Source of the DNA: Clostridium sp. NkU-1 | GTDB lineage: Bacteria > Bacillota_A > Clostridia > Lachnospirales > Lachnospiraceae | NCBI GenBank assembly: GCA_001312405.1 | Contig: BBDR01000011.1 | Span: 1-64,000, forward strand | Direction of reading: 5' to 3' | DNA: 64,000 bases | Shown: positions 31,221 to 40,866 of the stretch, one piece after another | How the letters are laid out: every line of letters begins with the position of its first letter | Numbering within the stretch: position 1 is the stretch's first letter | The notes under the pieces: model-generated | The model's database searches: none | What the model saw: the letters and a program-made list of their open reading frames with translations, nothing else | Told to the model about the DNA's origin: nothing | Made by a program: the position numbers and the translations under genes

Positions 31221-31275
31221 TTTGTTATAATAGACCAATATTGCTGTAATGGTTTTATTGGTAGGAGGGAAATTC

Positions 31276-31905
31276 ATGAAAAAAAAGAAAGCCGTTCTGG
31301 CCGTTTTTCTGGCTGCCGGAGTGCTGACAGGCTGCTTAGGCAGGAGTGGCGGCGGCACCTTGAATTCGGAGAGCAGCAGAATTTATGTAACGGAAGAAGG
31401 AACCCTTCAGACCGCGACGGTGGAAACCTATGCGGATCAGGATTACTATCGTGCAGATGAATTAAAAGCCTATCTGGAAGAAGCCGTTTCCAGATATAAC
31501 GAGTCCCATGGTCAGGGAGCAGTGACCCTGGATACCTGTACTCTGGAAAAGGGGAATGCCAGAATGGTTTTCCGCTATGGGTCAGGAAGTGATCTGGTGG
31601 GCTTTTCCGCTGAGTATGAGGATGAAGAAAACCAGGTAGATTCCATTTCTGTGACCCCTTTGTCCGATGTATTAGGGCAGAGTGAGTCAGAAGGAGTGAC
31701 TTTTGTGAAGGCCTCTGATGGGAAACAGGCAGAAAAAAAAGCTTTATCCAGTAAAGGGGAGTGCTTCGCCGTTGTTGTGGAGGCTAAACAGCCGGTGACA
31801 ATACAAACCCAGGGAAAACTTTTATTTGTTTCCAATAATGTAGATATAAAGGATCACTATACCGTTCAGACAGCGCAAGGGAAAAATTACATCATTTTTA
31901 AATAA
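31276..31905 (+). CDS. Lipoprotein of unknown function upstream of glyS
   Basis: A lysine-rich start, hydrophobic stretch [10 protein letters not shown] and lipobox LTGC mark a lipoprotein signal; the mature chain begins at Cys of [11 protein letters not shown]. The roughly 185-residue exported domain is acidic and beta-rich with no recognised family ([59 protein letters not shown]). ATG 31276 follows TAGGAGGG; an upstream ATG at 31249 lacks a site. It is 14 bases before glyS. The frame is intact. Confidence 0.75.
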   Translation: MKKKKAVLAVFLAAGVLTGCLGRSGGGTLNSESSRIYVTEEGTLQTATVETYADQDYYRADELKAYLEEAVSRYNESHGQGAVTLDTCTLEKGNARMVFRYGSGSDLVGFSAEYEDEENQVDSISVTPLSDVLGQSESEGVTFVKASDGKQAEKKALSSKGECFAVVVEAKQPVTIQTQGKLLFVSNNVDIKDHYTVQTAQGKNYIIFK

Positions 31906-31919
31906 GAGAGGTTAAGATC

Positions 31920-33306
31920 ATGGAAAAGACAATGGAAAAGATTGTGGGACTTGCAAAATCAAGAGGATTTGTATATCCTGGCTCCGAAATTTACGGCGGC
32001 CTTGCAAATACCTGGGACTACGGCAACTTAGGCGTGGAACTGAAGAACAATGTAAAAAAAGCATGGTGGCAGAAATTTATTCAGGAAAGCCCCTATAACG
32101 TGGGCGTGGACTGTGCCATTTTGATGAATTCCCAGACCTGGGTCGCTTCCGGACACTTAGGCGGCTTTTCCGACCCGCTGATGGACTGCAAGGCATGCAA
32201 GGAGCGTTTCCGCGCAGATAAACTGATTGAAGATTACATGTCTGAAAACAATATCACCATCGAAGGCTCTGTAGATGCCTGGTCCCAGGAAGACATGAAA
32301 ACCTATATCGATGAGAAGAACATCTGCTGCCCAAGCTGCGGAAAGCATGATTTTACGGATATCCGTCAATTCAACCTGATGTTTAAAACCTTCCAGGGAG
32401 TAACAGAGGATGCCAAAAACACTGTATACTTAAGGCCAGAGACAGCCCAGGGTATTTTGTAAACTTTAAGAACGTACAGAGAACCTCCCGCAAGAAAATT
32501 CCTTTTGGAATCGGACAGGTAGGAAAATCCTTCCGTAACGAGATCACTCCAGGAAACTTCACCTTCCGTACCAGGGAATTTGAGCAGATGGAGCTGGAAT
32601 TTTTCTGTGAGCCGGATACGGATCTGGAATGGTTCGCATACTGGAAAGAGTTCTGCATCAACTGGCTGAAGACCCTGGGAATCAAAGAAGACGAGATGCG
32701 TGTCAGGATCATGAGAAGGAAGAGCTTTCTTTCTACAGTAAGGCAACCTCTGACATTGAATTCCTGTTCCCATTCGGCTGGGGCGAGTTATGGGGAATTG
32801 CAGACAGAACAGATTATGACTTAACCCAGCACCAGAATACTTCCGGTCAGGATTTGACATATTTTGACGATGAAAAGAAGGAGCGGTACATTCCCTACGT
32901 GATAGAGCCTTCTCTGGGAGCTGACCGTGTGACCCTTGCATTCCTTTGTGCCGCTTATGATGAAGAGGAGATCGCAGAAGGAGATGTGCGTACTGTGCTT
33001 CACTTCCATCCTGCCATTGCTCCTGTTAAGATCGGTGTGCTGCCTCTTTCCAAAAAGCTCAATGAAGGCGCGGAAAAGGTGTATGAAGAGCTTTGCAAAT
33101 ACTATAACTGCGAATTCGATGACAGAGGCAATATCGGAAAGCGTTATAGAAGACAGGATGAGATCGGTACCCCGTTCTGCGTTACCTATGACTTTGATTC
33201 CGAGGAGGACTTTGCAGTAACTGTCCGTGACCGTGATACCATGGACCAGGTGAGAGTTCCCATTGCAGAGCTGAAAAGTTATTTTGAGGATAAGTTCCGT
33301 TTCTAA
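31920..33306 (+). CDS. glyS: Glycyl-tRNA synthetase, dimeric class II type
   Basis: About 462 residues. Class II features are visible: motif 1 region near [22 protein letters not shown], motif 2 [19 protein letters not shown] and motif 3 [13 protein letters not shown] zinc-type CKACKERF / [10 protein letters not shown] pair lies in the insertion, and an anticodon-binding domain is at the end ([15 protein letters not shown]). It charges tRNA-Gly with glycine. Frameshifts at 32456 (missing T) and 32711 (missing G) are probably sequence errors because the gene is essential. It ends at a strong terminator. Confidence 0.96.
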
Positions 33307-33356
33307 ATATGATCCTTTCCCTTTGACGGGCAGCAGCCCGTGGGATTTATAAAAAA

Positions 33357-33397
33357 GTGCAGGAAGAGGCAAAACCTCTTTCCTGCATCTTTTTATT
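33357..33397 (+). terminator. Terminator after glyS
   Basis: TGCAGGAAGAGG pairs with CCTCTTTCCTGCA (one bulged T) across a CAAAA-type loop and is followed by CTTTTTATTT. Confidence 0.88.
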
Positions 33398-33412
33398 TCA
33401 CTGTTATTCCCC

Positions 33413-33874
33413 TTATTTTGAATTATCCATTTTCCAATGTACCGCTCCAAAGGGCTGTACGACGGGAGAATAAATGGTAAAAAGCTTTAAGGCATCTTCC
33501 CCTGTATTTATGAGATTGTGCCAGGTATTCGCCGGTATGATAATGGCACATTTGTCATTTACAGGCTCCTGGAAAGTAAGATTATAGGGACTGTCTCCCA
33601 TAAGAAGCAGCCCTTCTCCCGTTTCTATGCGTATAAACTGATCCATCTCCGGATTGTTTTCCAGACCTGTCTCCCCGTTTACAGGAATGCTCATGAGGGC
33701 AAGCTGCATGTGGTTCCCGGTCCAGCGGGTTGTGAGAAAGGTGGGGTTCCGGAGAGTATCATGGACAATGTTGAGGACCAGCGGAGCCGGCCCGTAGTCA
33801 TTTATATCCCAGGTAAGATAAGTATTGTCCGATACGCAGTTAGAATGGCTGACATTGCAGCTATATGACATCAT
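33413..33874 (-). CDS. Cupin-domain protein
   Basis: About 153 residues. The double-stranded beta-helix motifs are visible: PEMDQFIRIETGEGLLLMG (motif 1, with D/Q in place of the usual two histidines) and AIIIPANTWHNLINTGEDALKLFTIYSP (motif 2 with PANTWH). The N-terminus MSYSCNVSHSN has paired Cys/His that could bind metal. Start at 33874 or 33871; an upstream extension to 33979 lacks a ribosome site. It probably binds a small molecule or metal; I cannot name the substrate. It faces glyS tail to tail. Confidence 0.75.
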   Translation of the reverse strand: MMSYSCNVSHSNCVSDNTYLTWDINDYGPAPLVLNIVHDTLRNPTFLTTRWTGNHMQLALMSIPVNGETGLENNPEMDQFIRIETGEGLLLMGDSPYNLTFQEPVNDKCAIIIPANTWHNLINTGEDALKLFTIYSPVVQPFGAVHWKMDNSK

Positions 33875-33991
33875 TAGACTCACTCTTTTCGTGCATTGTA
33901 GTGTATTATATGGCTTTGTCTTTTCCCAGTGACTGATATCAGGAGAAATCAGGAATTTCCCCGTAAACAGGAAGAACACAGACAGCAGGAT

Positions 33992-34048
33992 AAAAAAAGT
34001 GACAGCCTCAAAAAAGAAGATCCATACTTTCTTTTTGAGGCTGTCATT
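33992..34048 (-). terminator. Terminator of the nucleoside-transport operon
   Basis: GACAGCCTCAAAAAAGAAG (from 34001) pairs with CTTTCTTTTTGAGGCTGTC (to 34045). On the minus strand it ends in a seven-T run (A7 at 33992-33998). The plus-strand side also has T-rich sequence, so it could act in both directions. Confidence 0.85.
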
Positions 34049-34056
34049 TTCTGTTT

Positions 34057-35010
34057 TTATCTTTGTCCCTTATCGTAAGGAATACCCTCTGCCTTTGGAG
34101 CCTGAGAGTTTCTGGAAGTGAAGATCAGCACGATCAGGGTGATGATATAAGGCACCATTTTATAGAAGTAGCTTGGAATGCCCATTGCGCTTAAGAACGG
34201 GATTCCGGAATAAGCGGATGCGATAGCCTTCATGAGCCCGAAGAAAAGGGAGGCAAGCATGATATTGACCGGCTTCCACTGGCCAAAGATCAAAACAGCC
34301 AGAGCCAGGAAGCCGTATCCGGCTACGTCTGCGTTAAAATTGGTGGAGGTGGGAACCACAAAAACCAGTCCTCCAAGCCCGCCAAGTGCGCCGGAGATCA
34401 GTACGCCTGCATACTGCATCCGGTATACGTTAATTCCTGCGGAGTCGGCCGCCTGGGGATGCTCGCCGCAGGCCCGAAGCCTTAAACCAAACCTGGTTTT
34501 ATAAAGGACAATGGCTGAAAGTAAAAAGATACCAATGCCAATATAAGTGGTGATATAAGCGTTCTGGAACAGGAGAGGACCGAAAAACGGGATTTTTCCC
34601 AATAACGGAACGGATATAATGCGGAAGGTGTTGGTAAACTGTACCTGCTGCACATTCTGAATAACACGGGCCACGAAAATGGCAAAGGCGGGAGCAAACA
34701 TATTTAATGCCGTACCGCTGATTACCTGATTGGACTTCATGTTGATGGACGCGTAAGCGTGGAACAGGGAAAATACCATACCGGTTGCCATGGAAATCAG
34801 CACCGCAATGATGAGCTGGAGCTGCCCAGTCATGGAGCCGCCTGTAAAATGAATGAACAGGATTCCGGTAAAGGCTCCCATGGTCATGATTCCTTCCAGA
34901 GCGATATTAATGATGCCGCTTCGTTCGGAGAACATGGCTCCCAGAGCCACGATCATGAGAGGAATCATGAAATACATGGTCTGCTGGAAAATAAAATAAA
35001 CTACGTTCAT
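34057..35010 (-). CDS. Nucleoside ABC importer permease (NupQ/YufQ-like)
   Basis: An intact 317-residue BPD-type-2 permease with eight or more helices and the family segments GIINIALEGIMTMGAF, NQVISGTALNMFAPAF, LRACGEHPQAADSAGINVYR and GALGGLGGLVFVV. Similar proteins form the second permease of the BMP-dependent nucleoside importers (NupNOPQ in lactococci, YufNOPQ in bacilli). Its start overlaps the end of the other permease by four bases (ATGA), so translation is coupled. It is the last gene of the operon. Confidence 0.88.
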   Translation of the reverse strand: MNVVYFIFQQTMYFMIPLMIVALGAMFSERSGIINIALEGIMTMGAFTGILFIHFTGGSMTGQLQLIIAVLISMATGMVFSLFHAYASINMKSNQVISGTALNMFAPAFAIFVARVIQNVQQVQFTNTFRIISVPLLGKIPFFGPLLFQNAYITTYIGIGIFLLSAIVLYKTRFGLRLRACGEHPQAADSAGINVYRMQYAGVLISGALGGLGGLVFVVPTSTNFNADVAGYGFLALAVLIFGQWKPVNIMLASLFFGLMKAIASAYSGIPFLSAMGIPSYFYKMVPYIITLIVLIFTSRNSQAPKAEGIPYDKGQR

Positions 35011-36117
35011 GATTTCGTCCCTCCTTCCTTTGTGCTTTCAGCTTTTTCATCTTTCTGCCTGTGGATTTTAGAAAGAATGGTCTTTACCATAAGGGCAAAG
35101 GCGCTGAAATAGATGATGACCGCTACAATGATGTCAATGATTTCCGTTGAAAATTCAAATAGCTGCAGGTAAAAGCCTCCGGCTGTTAAGTATGCAATAA
35201 AGATGCCGGAGAAGAGAACTCCGATGGGGTTGCTTAAGCCCAGCAATGCAACGGAAATACCGGTAAAGCCTTCCGATGCCAGCACGTCCTTGATTTCAAT
35301 GTGCTTTCCGGTGCCGGCCAGATACAAAAGCCCTCCGGCAAGTCCTGCAATGGCTCCTGCGATCACCATGGACAGGATGATGCTCTTTTTTTTCATTGAT
35401 GCCGGCATATTTACTGGCATCCCGGTTAAAGCCCACAGCCTTTAATTCATAGCCAAAGGTGGTTTTGTTAAGGAGAAGCCAGATCAGAATTACCGTAAGG
35501 ATTGCAATGAGGATTCCCCCGTTTACGCTGGAGCCTGGGAATATCTTATCCAGCCCCATCTTCGGGATGTTAGCTGTTGCAGCCACATTCCTGGACTCAT
35601 TGCGCAGGTTGTTAAATAAGGGCTTATAGCTTTTTACGATCCAGTTTACCAGATACATGCCGATATAATTCATCATAATAGAGGCGATTACCTCATTTAC
35701 GTTAAAATAAGCCTTTAAAAGTCCTGGAACAAGGCCCCATACGGCGCCCAGGATGATGCTTGCAAGAAGGGCAACTACCCAGTGGGCCGGCCCTAAGGAT
35801 GTCCAGAGGATTCCTACATAGACAGCACCAAATCCCCCCATGATGAACTGGCCGGGAGTTCCGATGTTAAAAAGCCCTGTCTTAAAGGCAAATCCCACGG
35901 AAAGACCGGTGAGGATGATGGGTGTCGCATAGTAAAATACCTGTCCTACGCCTTTGGCTCCATGGGTAAATGCACCTGATAAAATGGTTGCAAATCCGGG
36001 AAGAGCCTGCTTCGGATTGCAGAGGAACAAAATGATCAGGCCTACGATCAATCCAAGTATAATGGCAAAGATGGAAGAGAGAATTCCTGTATGGTCCTTT
36101 ATCTGTTTCGGTTTCAT
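35007..36117 (-). CDS. Nucleoside ABC importer permease (NupP/YufP-like)
   Basis: About 369 residues after repair of a T8 run near 35392 (plus-strand view). It begins [20 protein letters not shown] and has [41 protein letters not shown], here cited only as the start of the transmembrane core, [20 protein letters not shown], and after the repair YAGINVKK then IMVSMVIAG-like helices ending in a charged tail. It forms the importer channel with the following permease. Its start overlaps the ATPase gene's stop by four bases. Confidence 0.85.
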
Positions 36118-37649
36118 GATTTGCCACCTTCTTTCTTTGCGCCTGCCATATAAAGACCCAGTTCCTGAACCGTGACGTTCTTGGGGTTTAAGTCGGCTAC
36201 GATTCCGCCTTCAAACATGACCAGAATCCGGTCGCTTAAATTCATGACTTCATCTAATTCCAGGGATACTAAGAGAATAGCTGCTCCGGCATCTCTTTGT
36301 TTTACAAGCTGTCGGTGGATGTATTCAATAGCCCCCACGTCCAAGCCGCGGGTTGCTGAACAGCCAGAAGGATATCGGGAGCCTTAGAGATCTCTCTTGC
36401 CACAATGGCCTTTTGCTGGTTTCCGCCGGACATGCTGCGGGCTGTGGTAAAGGGACCTTCGCTGCTTCTTATGTCGTAATCCTGGATCAGCTTTTCTGCG
36501 TATTCATAAATCTTGTCATTTTTTTAAGAAGGTACTGCTTTGGAAGTCCTTTTCAAAATACTGCTGAAGGACCAGGTTATAAGCCAGGTTATAATCCAGG
36601 ACAAGGCCGTGTTTGTGCCGGTCCTCCGGTATATGGGATAATCCATGGGTATTTTTGTAACGGATGCTCTTTTTTGTCACGTCTTCCCCATTGATGGTAA
36701 CGGTACCGGTGCTCATATCGGAAATGCCGGTAATCGCATGGATAAGCTCTGTCTGGCCGTTGCCGTCGATTCCGGCAATACATACGATTTCCCCTTTTTT
36801 TACCTTAAAGGAGACATCATGGACCAGTTTTTTTGTCTGGCCTTCTCTTTTGGCTTCTACGGAAAGATCCTTTACTTCCAGCACAACATCTCCGGGCTTG
36901 GAAGGATTCTTGTCAACGGTCAGGTTCACCTTGCGGCCAACCATCATCTCTGACATTTCTTCGGGCGTTGTTTCTGCTACCTCTACCGTTCCAATATATT
37001 TACCGCGGCGCAGGACAGAACAGCGGTCCGCAACCGCCTTGATTTCATTGAGCTTGTGGGTGATAAACAGGATGGACTTGCCTTCCTTTACCAGATCTTT
37101 CATGATCTGCATCAGTTCTTCAATTTCCTGAGGGGTAAGAACCGCAGTGGGTTCGTCAAAAATCATGATTTCGTTGTCGCGATAAAGCATTTTCAAGATC
37201 TCGACCCTTTGCTGCATGCCAACGGTAATATCCGATATGATTGCATCCGGGTCCACGAATAATTTGTATTTCTCGCTTAAATCCATAACCTTTTTGCGGG
37301 CATCATCCATCTTTAAAAATCCACGTTTTGTTGTTTCAATGCCCAGAACAATATTCTGGAGCACAGTAAAATTCTCTACCAGCTTAAAATGCTGATGAAC
37401 CATACCAATACCCAGGGCATTGGCATCTAAAGGCCCGGTGATTTTTTCTTCCTTGCCTCTGACCTTAATGACGCCTTTTTCCGGCTGGTACAGGCCGAAT
37501 AAGACACTCATGAGCGTGGATTTTCCTGCGCCGTTTTCACCAAGCAGAGCAAGTATCTCGCCTTTCTTTAATTGCAGAGTGATGTCATCATTTGCGATGA
37601 TACCAGGAAATTCTTTCGTGATGTGAAGCATCTCAATAATGTAGTCCAT
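36114..37649 (-). CDS. Nucleoside ABC importer ATPase, two nucleotide-binding domains (NupO/YufO-like)
   Basis: Reconstructed length is about 511 residues with two ABC domains. The first has Walker [11 protein letters not shown]-loop [12 protein letters not shown], signature-type [11 protein letters not shown] and Walker [12 protein letters not shown]. The degenerate second domain has [13 protein letters not shown], then [16 protein letters not shown] and, near the end, [24 protein letters not shown]. This tandem form is typical of BMP-type nucleoside and sugar importers. Frame breaks lie near 36527 (T7) and 36345. It energises the two permeases encoded downstream. Confidence 0.9.
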
Positions 37650-37730
37650 AAAATCCCCCTTAATTCGGTACCTATCTATGGGACCTGGTTAATAAAATAT
37701 ACCTTGGTATTTTTCCGCTTTTATGAGAAA

Positions 37731-37790
37731 TAAAAAAGAGATGCCGTAAGAGACCAGGTCTGTTATGACTGGTGAATCAAACGGCATCTC
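37731..37790 (-). terminator. Hairpin between the binding-protein and ATPase genes
   Basis: GAGATGCCGT (37738-37747) pairs with ACGGCATCTC (37781-37790), with inner ACCAG/CTGGT pairing. On the minus strand it is followed by six T. It probably makes the abundant binding protein more highly expressed than the membrane parts. Confidence 0.75.
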
Positions 37791-37865
37791 CTTTCCTTTT
37801 TCATTGCCCGCGCTTTTTGGGCAGTGCCCACCCTGCTTTACCGGGTGTATAAGTATGCCTGAAGA

Positions 37866-39032
37866 CTATTCTACAAAGTTGATTTTGGTTTTTTCAAGCT
37901 TTAAGTCAACTGTAGGATTGTTGTTATCCTGAGAAGGCTGCACAAGTTCGATCTTACCCTCTTTTAACTGAGTGAAGATAGCGTCATAATCCTGCTGTGT
38001 GAACTTGGTGAATTTGGAAGTTTCCATTGGAAGTCCGATTCCATCGTTCTTGGCAGTGAAAATGCTTGTCTTTCCTCCTGGGAAAGCATTGTCATAGAAT
38101 GCTTTAACTCCGTCATAAACAGAAACGGACAGCTCTTTCATAGCTGAAGTGATAACAGTATTGGATTCATAACTCTGGTCAACGTCAACGCCGATAACCT
38201 TTGTGCCCTTTTCTTCAGCAGCAGCCATAACGGAGTTACCAACTGCTCCGCCGCATCCAAAGATCACTTCTGTTCCGTTCTGGTTCCAGGAAGCTGCCAT
38301 GGACTGTGCTTCCGGTGTAGCGGCAAATGCACCCGTGTAGTTGTACATGATTTCTACGCCATCGATTCCCATTTCCTTAGCTGCAAAGTCAGCACCTTCT
38401 GCAAATCCGTAGCCGTAACGGATAACTGCCGGAACTGCCATACCGCCTAAGAATCCAAGCTTAGTATAGCCTTCTTTTACTGCTGCATAGCCGGCTAAGA
38501 ATCCAGGCTCGTCTTCCTGGAACAGGATCGGCATTACATTAGCCTCTGTTCTGAATTCAGAATAATCACCGTTGTGAGGTTCGCCATCCAGAAGGATGAA
38601 ATGAACATCCTTGTACTGATCCTGGGCAAGGAATACAGGCTCTTCAAATAAGAATCCCGGGCAAACAACTAACTTGGCGCCGCCTTCGACAGCAAGGCCG
38701 ATGGTCTCAAGATAGGAATCAGTAGTACCTTCCTGGGGCTGGTAGTACTTGTAGGGAATTTTATTTTCCTCCGCATACTTCTTCATGCCTTCCCATGCAC
38801 CCTGGTTAAAGGACTTGTCATCAATGGTTCCTAAGTCTGTAACCAATGCAAGCTCATACCCGTTTTCAGGCTTGTCTGAAGCTGCTGCAGTTGTCTCTGC
38901 CGCTTTTTCAGCAGTTGTGGTCTCTGCAGGTGCAGCTGTGGTAGCGTCGCTGCCTGGATTGGAAGAACCGCATCCGCTTAAGGTTGCAGCCATCATAACT
39001 GCCATTACTAATGCTAGTGCTCTCTTTTTCAT
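37866..39032 (-). CDS. BMP-family nucleoside-binding lipoprotein (NupN/YufN-like)
   Basis: An intact 388-residue lipoprotein: signal MKKRALALVMAVMMAATLSG with lipobox LSGC, then an Ala/Thr/Glu-rich linker to about residue 55, then a BMP (PnrA-like) domain starting ELALVTDLGTIDDKSFNQGAW with VIFGCGGAVGNSVMAAAEE and VIGVDVDQSYESN. BMP proteins capture purine nucleosides at the cell surface for the ABC importer. ATG 39032 follows AGGAGG on the minus strand. It leads the minus-strand operon. Confidence 0.92.
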   Translation of the reverse strand: MKKRALALVMAVMMAATLSGCGSSNPGSDATTAAPAETTTAEKAAETTAAASDKPENGYELALVTDLGTIDDKSFNQGAWEGMKKYAEENKIPYKYYQPQEGTTDSYLETIGLAVEGGAKLVVCPGFLFEEPVFLAQDQYKDVHFILLDGEPHNGDYSEFRTEANVMPILFQEDEPGFLAGYAAVKEGYTKLGFLGGMAVPAVIRYGYGFAEGADFAAKEMGIDGVEIMYNYTGAFAATPEAQSMAASWNQNGTEVIFGCGGAVGNSVMAAAEEKGTKVIGVDVDQSYESNTVITSAMKELSVSVYDGVKAFYDNAFPGGKTSIFTAKNDGIGLPMETSKFTKFTQQDYDAIFTQLKEGKIELVQPSQDNNNPTVDLKLEKTKINFVE

Positions 39033-39268
39033 AATCTTGTTTTTCCTCCTGTTTTTTATTGATTTTAGAGATACCACTAATGTACCACATTTTTGTCCCA
39101 GAAACAATCTCATTTGGTATTATTTTACAGAAAATATCAAAAAAAGAATCAAGCATTTTATGGAATATATTCCTTAACTCTGCATATAGGACGGTTTTCT
39201 CTGATTTTGCTTGTTATTTAAGAAAAAAAATGCTAAACTGTTAAAAGACTTGAAAAAGGAGGCTGCTT

Positions 39269-40599
39269 ATGAAAAAAAGCAAATTTACTGGAAGAACCGG
39301 TGAAGAAATTATTTTTAAGGTATCTGATGCCATCCATCAGTGCCACTCTGGTCACCTCCATATATATCCTGGCGGATACCTGATGATCGGGCGGGGAGTA
39401 GGTCCCATCGGAATTGCTGCTTTAAACTTACTTCTGCCTTATACAGCCTGTTTTTCGGAACCGGCCTGCTGTTTGGCGTAGGCGGGGGAGTGCTCTTATC
39501 CATTTCCAAGGGAAAGGGAGATGAGCAGGGGGCAAGGGAGTATTTTACGGCTGCACTCTGCATGGCTGCTGCTGCCGGCGTGTTCTATGTGACGGCAGGG
39601 CATCTGCTGTTTGATCCTGTAACAAAGTTTTTGGGGAGAAATGAAACCATGGATCTCTATGTCAGGGAATATGGAAGGATACTGGTGTCAGGAGCGCCTG
39701 TATTCTTGCTTTCTTCTTTCCTGCAATCCTTTGTCAGAAATGACAGGGCTCCCCAAATAGCCATGGCAGCCGTAATTTCCGGCGGTATCACCAACGTGAT
39801 CCTGGATTATGTTTTCATCTTTCCCATGAACATGGGAATGGTGGGAGCAGCAGCAGCCACTGTAATCGGCTCCTGCCTGACTCTTGGCATTCTGCTTACC
39901 CATTTGTTTTCCAAGGGAAATTCCTTAAAGATCGTCTTTCGCATCAAATGGAGAAGGGCAGGGGAAATCCTGGTGAACGGCCTTTCCAGCTTCTTATTGG
40001 AAACATGCAGCGGAATTGTCATGTTTTTATTCAACCGCCAGCTTTTGGCTTATGTTGGCGACCTTGGAGTGGTGGTGTATGGTATCATATCCAACAGCGC
40101 TCTGATCGTTGCTTCTATTAATAATGGTATCTCCCAGCGTCCCAGCCTATTCTTGCCATGAATTACGGGGCAGGAAAAAAAGGACAGGTTAAAGGAAACA
40201 CGCCGCATGGGAGAACTGGCCGTATGCTTTTCCGGTTTGCTGTTTGTGGGAATCGGTATGCTTTTCCCGGCTCTGGTAACAAAGGCCTTTGTAGGGCCAA
40301 CGGATGAGATTTTAGCTATGTCGGTCCCTGCTGTCAGGATTTATTTCCTGTCATTTCTGCCCATGGGATTTAATATATTGTTCAGCACCTGGTTCCAGTC
40401 TGTGTTAAAGCCGGGAAAGGCCTTGTTCATCTGTCTGATGAGGGGACTTGTTTTAAGCAGTGTCCTGGTATTTCTCCTTCCAATGGCATTTGGAGTAACC
40501 GGGATATGGTCCGTCATGCCGGCAGCAGAATTTTTGGCGCTGGGAACCTGCCTGATCCTGCTGAAGGAAAAGAAATCTGTTCTGCCCGAAAAATTCTGA
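39269..40599 (+). CDS. MATE family efflux transporter
   Basis: About 443 residues reconstructed, with around twelve helices. Family segments are LMIGRGVGPIGIAALNLLLP, FFGTGLLFGVGGGVLLSI, FLQSFVRNDRAPQIAM, GITNVILDYVFIFPMNMGM and, near the C-terminus, FNILFSTWFQSVLKPGKAL. MATE proteins expel cationic drugs or metabolites using H+ or Na+. At least five frameshifts (about 39333, 39380, 39438, 40145, 40176) make this the most damaged of the host-type genes. ATG 39269 follows AAAAAGGAGG. The substrate is unknown. Confidence 0.82.
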
Positions 40600-40649
40600 A
40601 ATTTTCTTGTTAAAATCAAGGGGAAAAGCAGAGGTTTCCAAGTGGTAAA

Positions 40650-40663
40650 TTCGCATATGCGAA
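40650..40663. promoter_or_regulatory. Palindrome TTCGCATATGCGAA upstream of ppdK
   Basis: A perfect 14-base palindrome; a further half-like copy ATCGCATATC lies six bases on (40669-40678). It is about 115 bases before the ppdK -10 element, so it may be a regulator site, or belong to the end of the MATE unit. No regulator is assigned. Confidence 0.4.
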
Positions 40664-40762
40664 CTAAAATCGCATATCAGAAAATAACAGAATATGGAAG
40701 TACTTTCAAGATAATTGTATTGAAAAAAGAGCTGATTTTTGGCAATAATTAAAGAAACCCCC

Positions 40763-40790
40763 TTTACTAGCGTTTGAATTATGCTATAAT
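40763..40790 (+). promoter_or_regulatory. ppdK promoter
   Basis: TTTACT (40763-40768), a 16-base spacer and TATAAT (40785-40790), about 76 bases before the start codon. The remaining part of 40600-40866 holds no gene. Confidence 0.55.
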
Positions 40791-40866
40791 ATCTGCAGGG
40801 CTTTTCCGCATAAGAAATCGGCAGAAAGGCCGAATAACCAACACAATTTGAGGAGGAAATATACTT

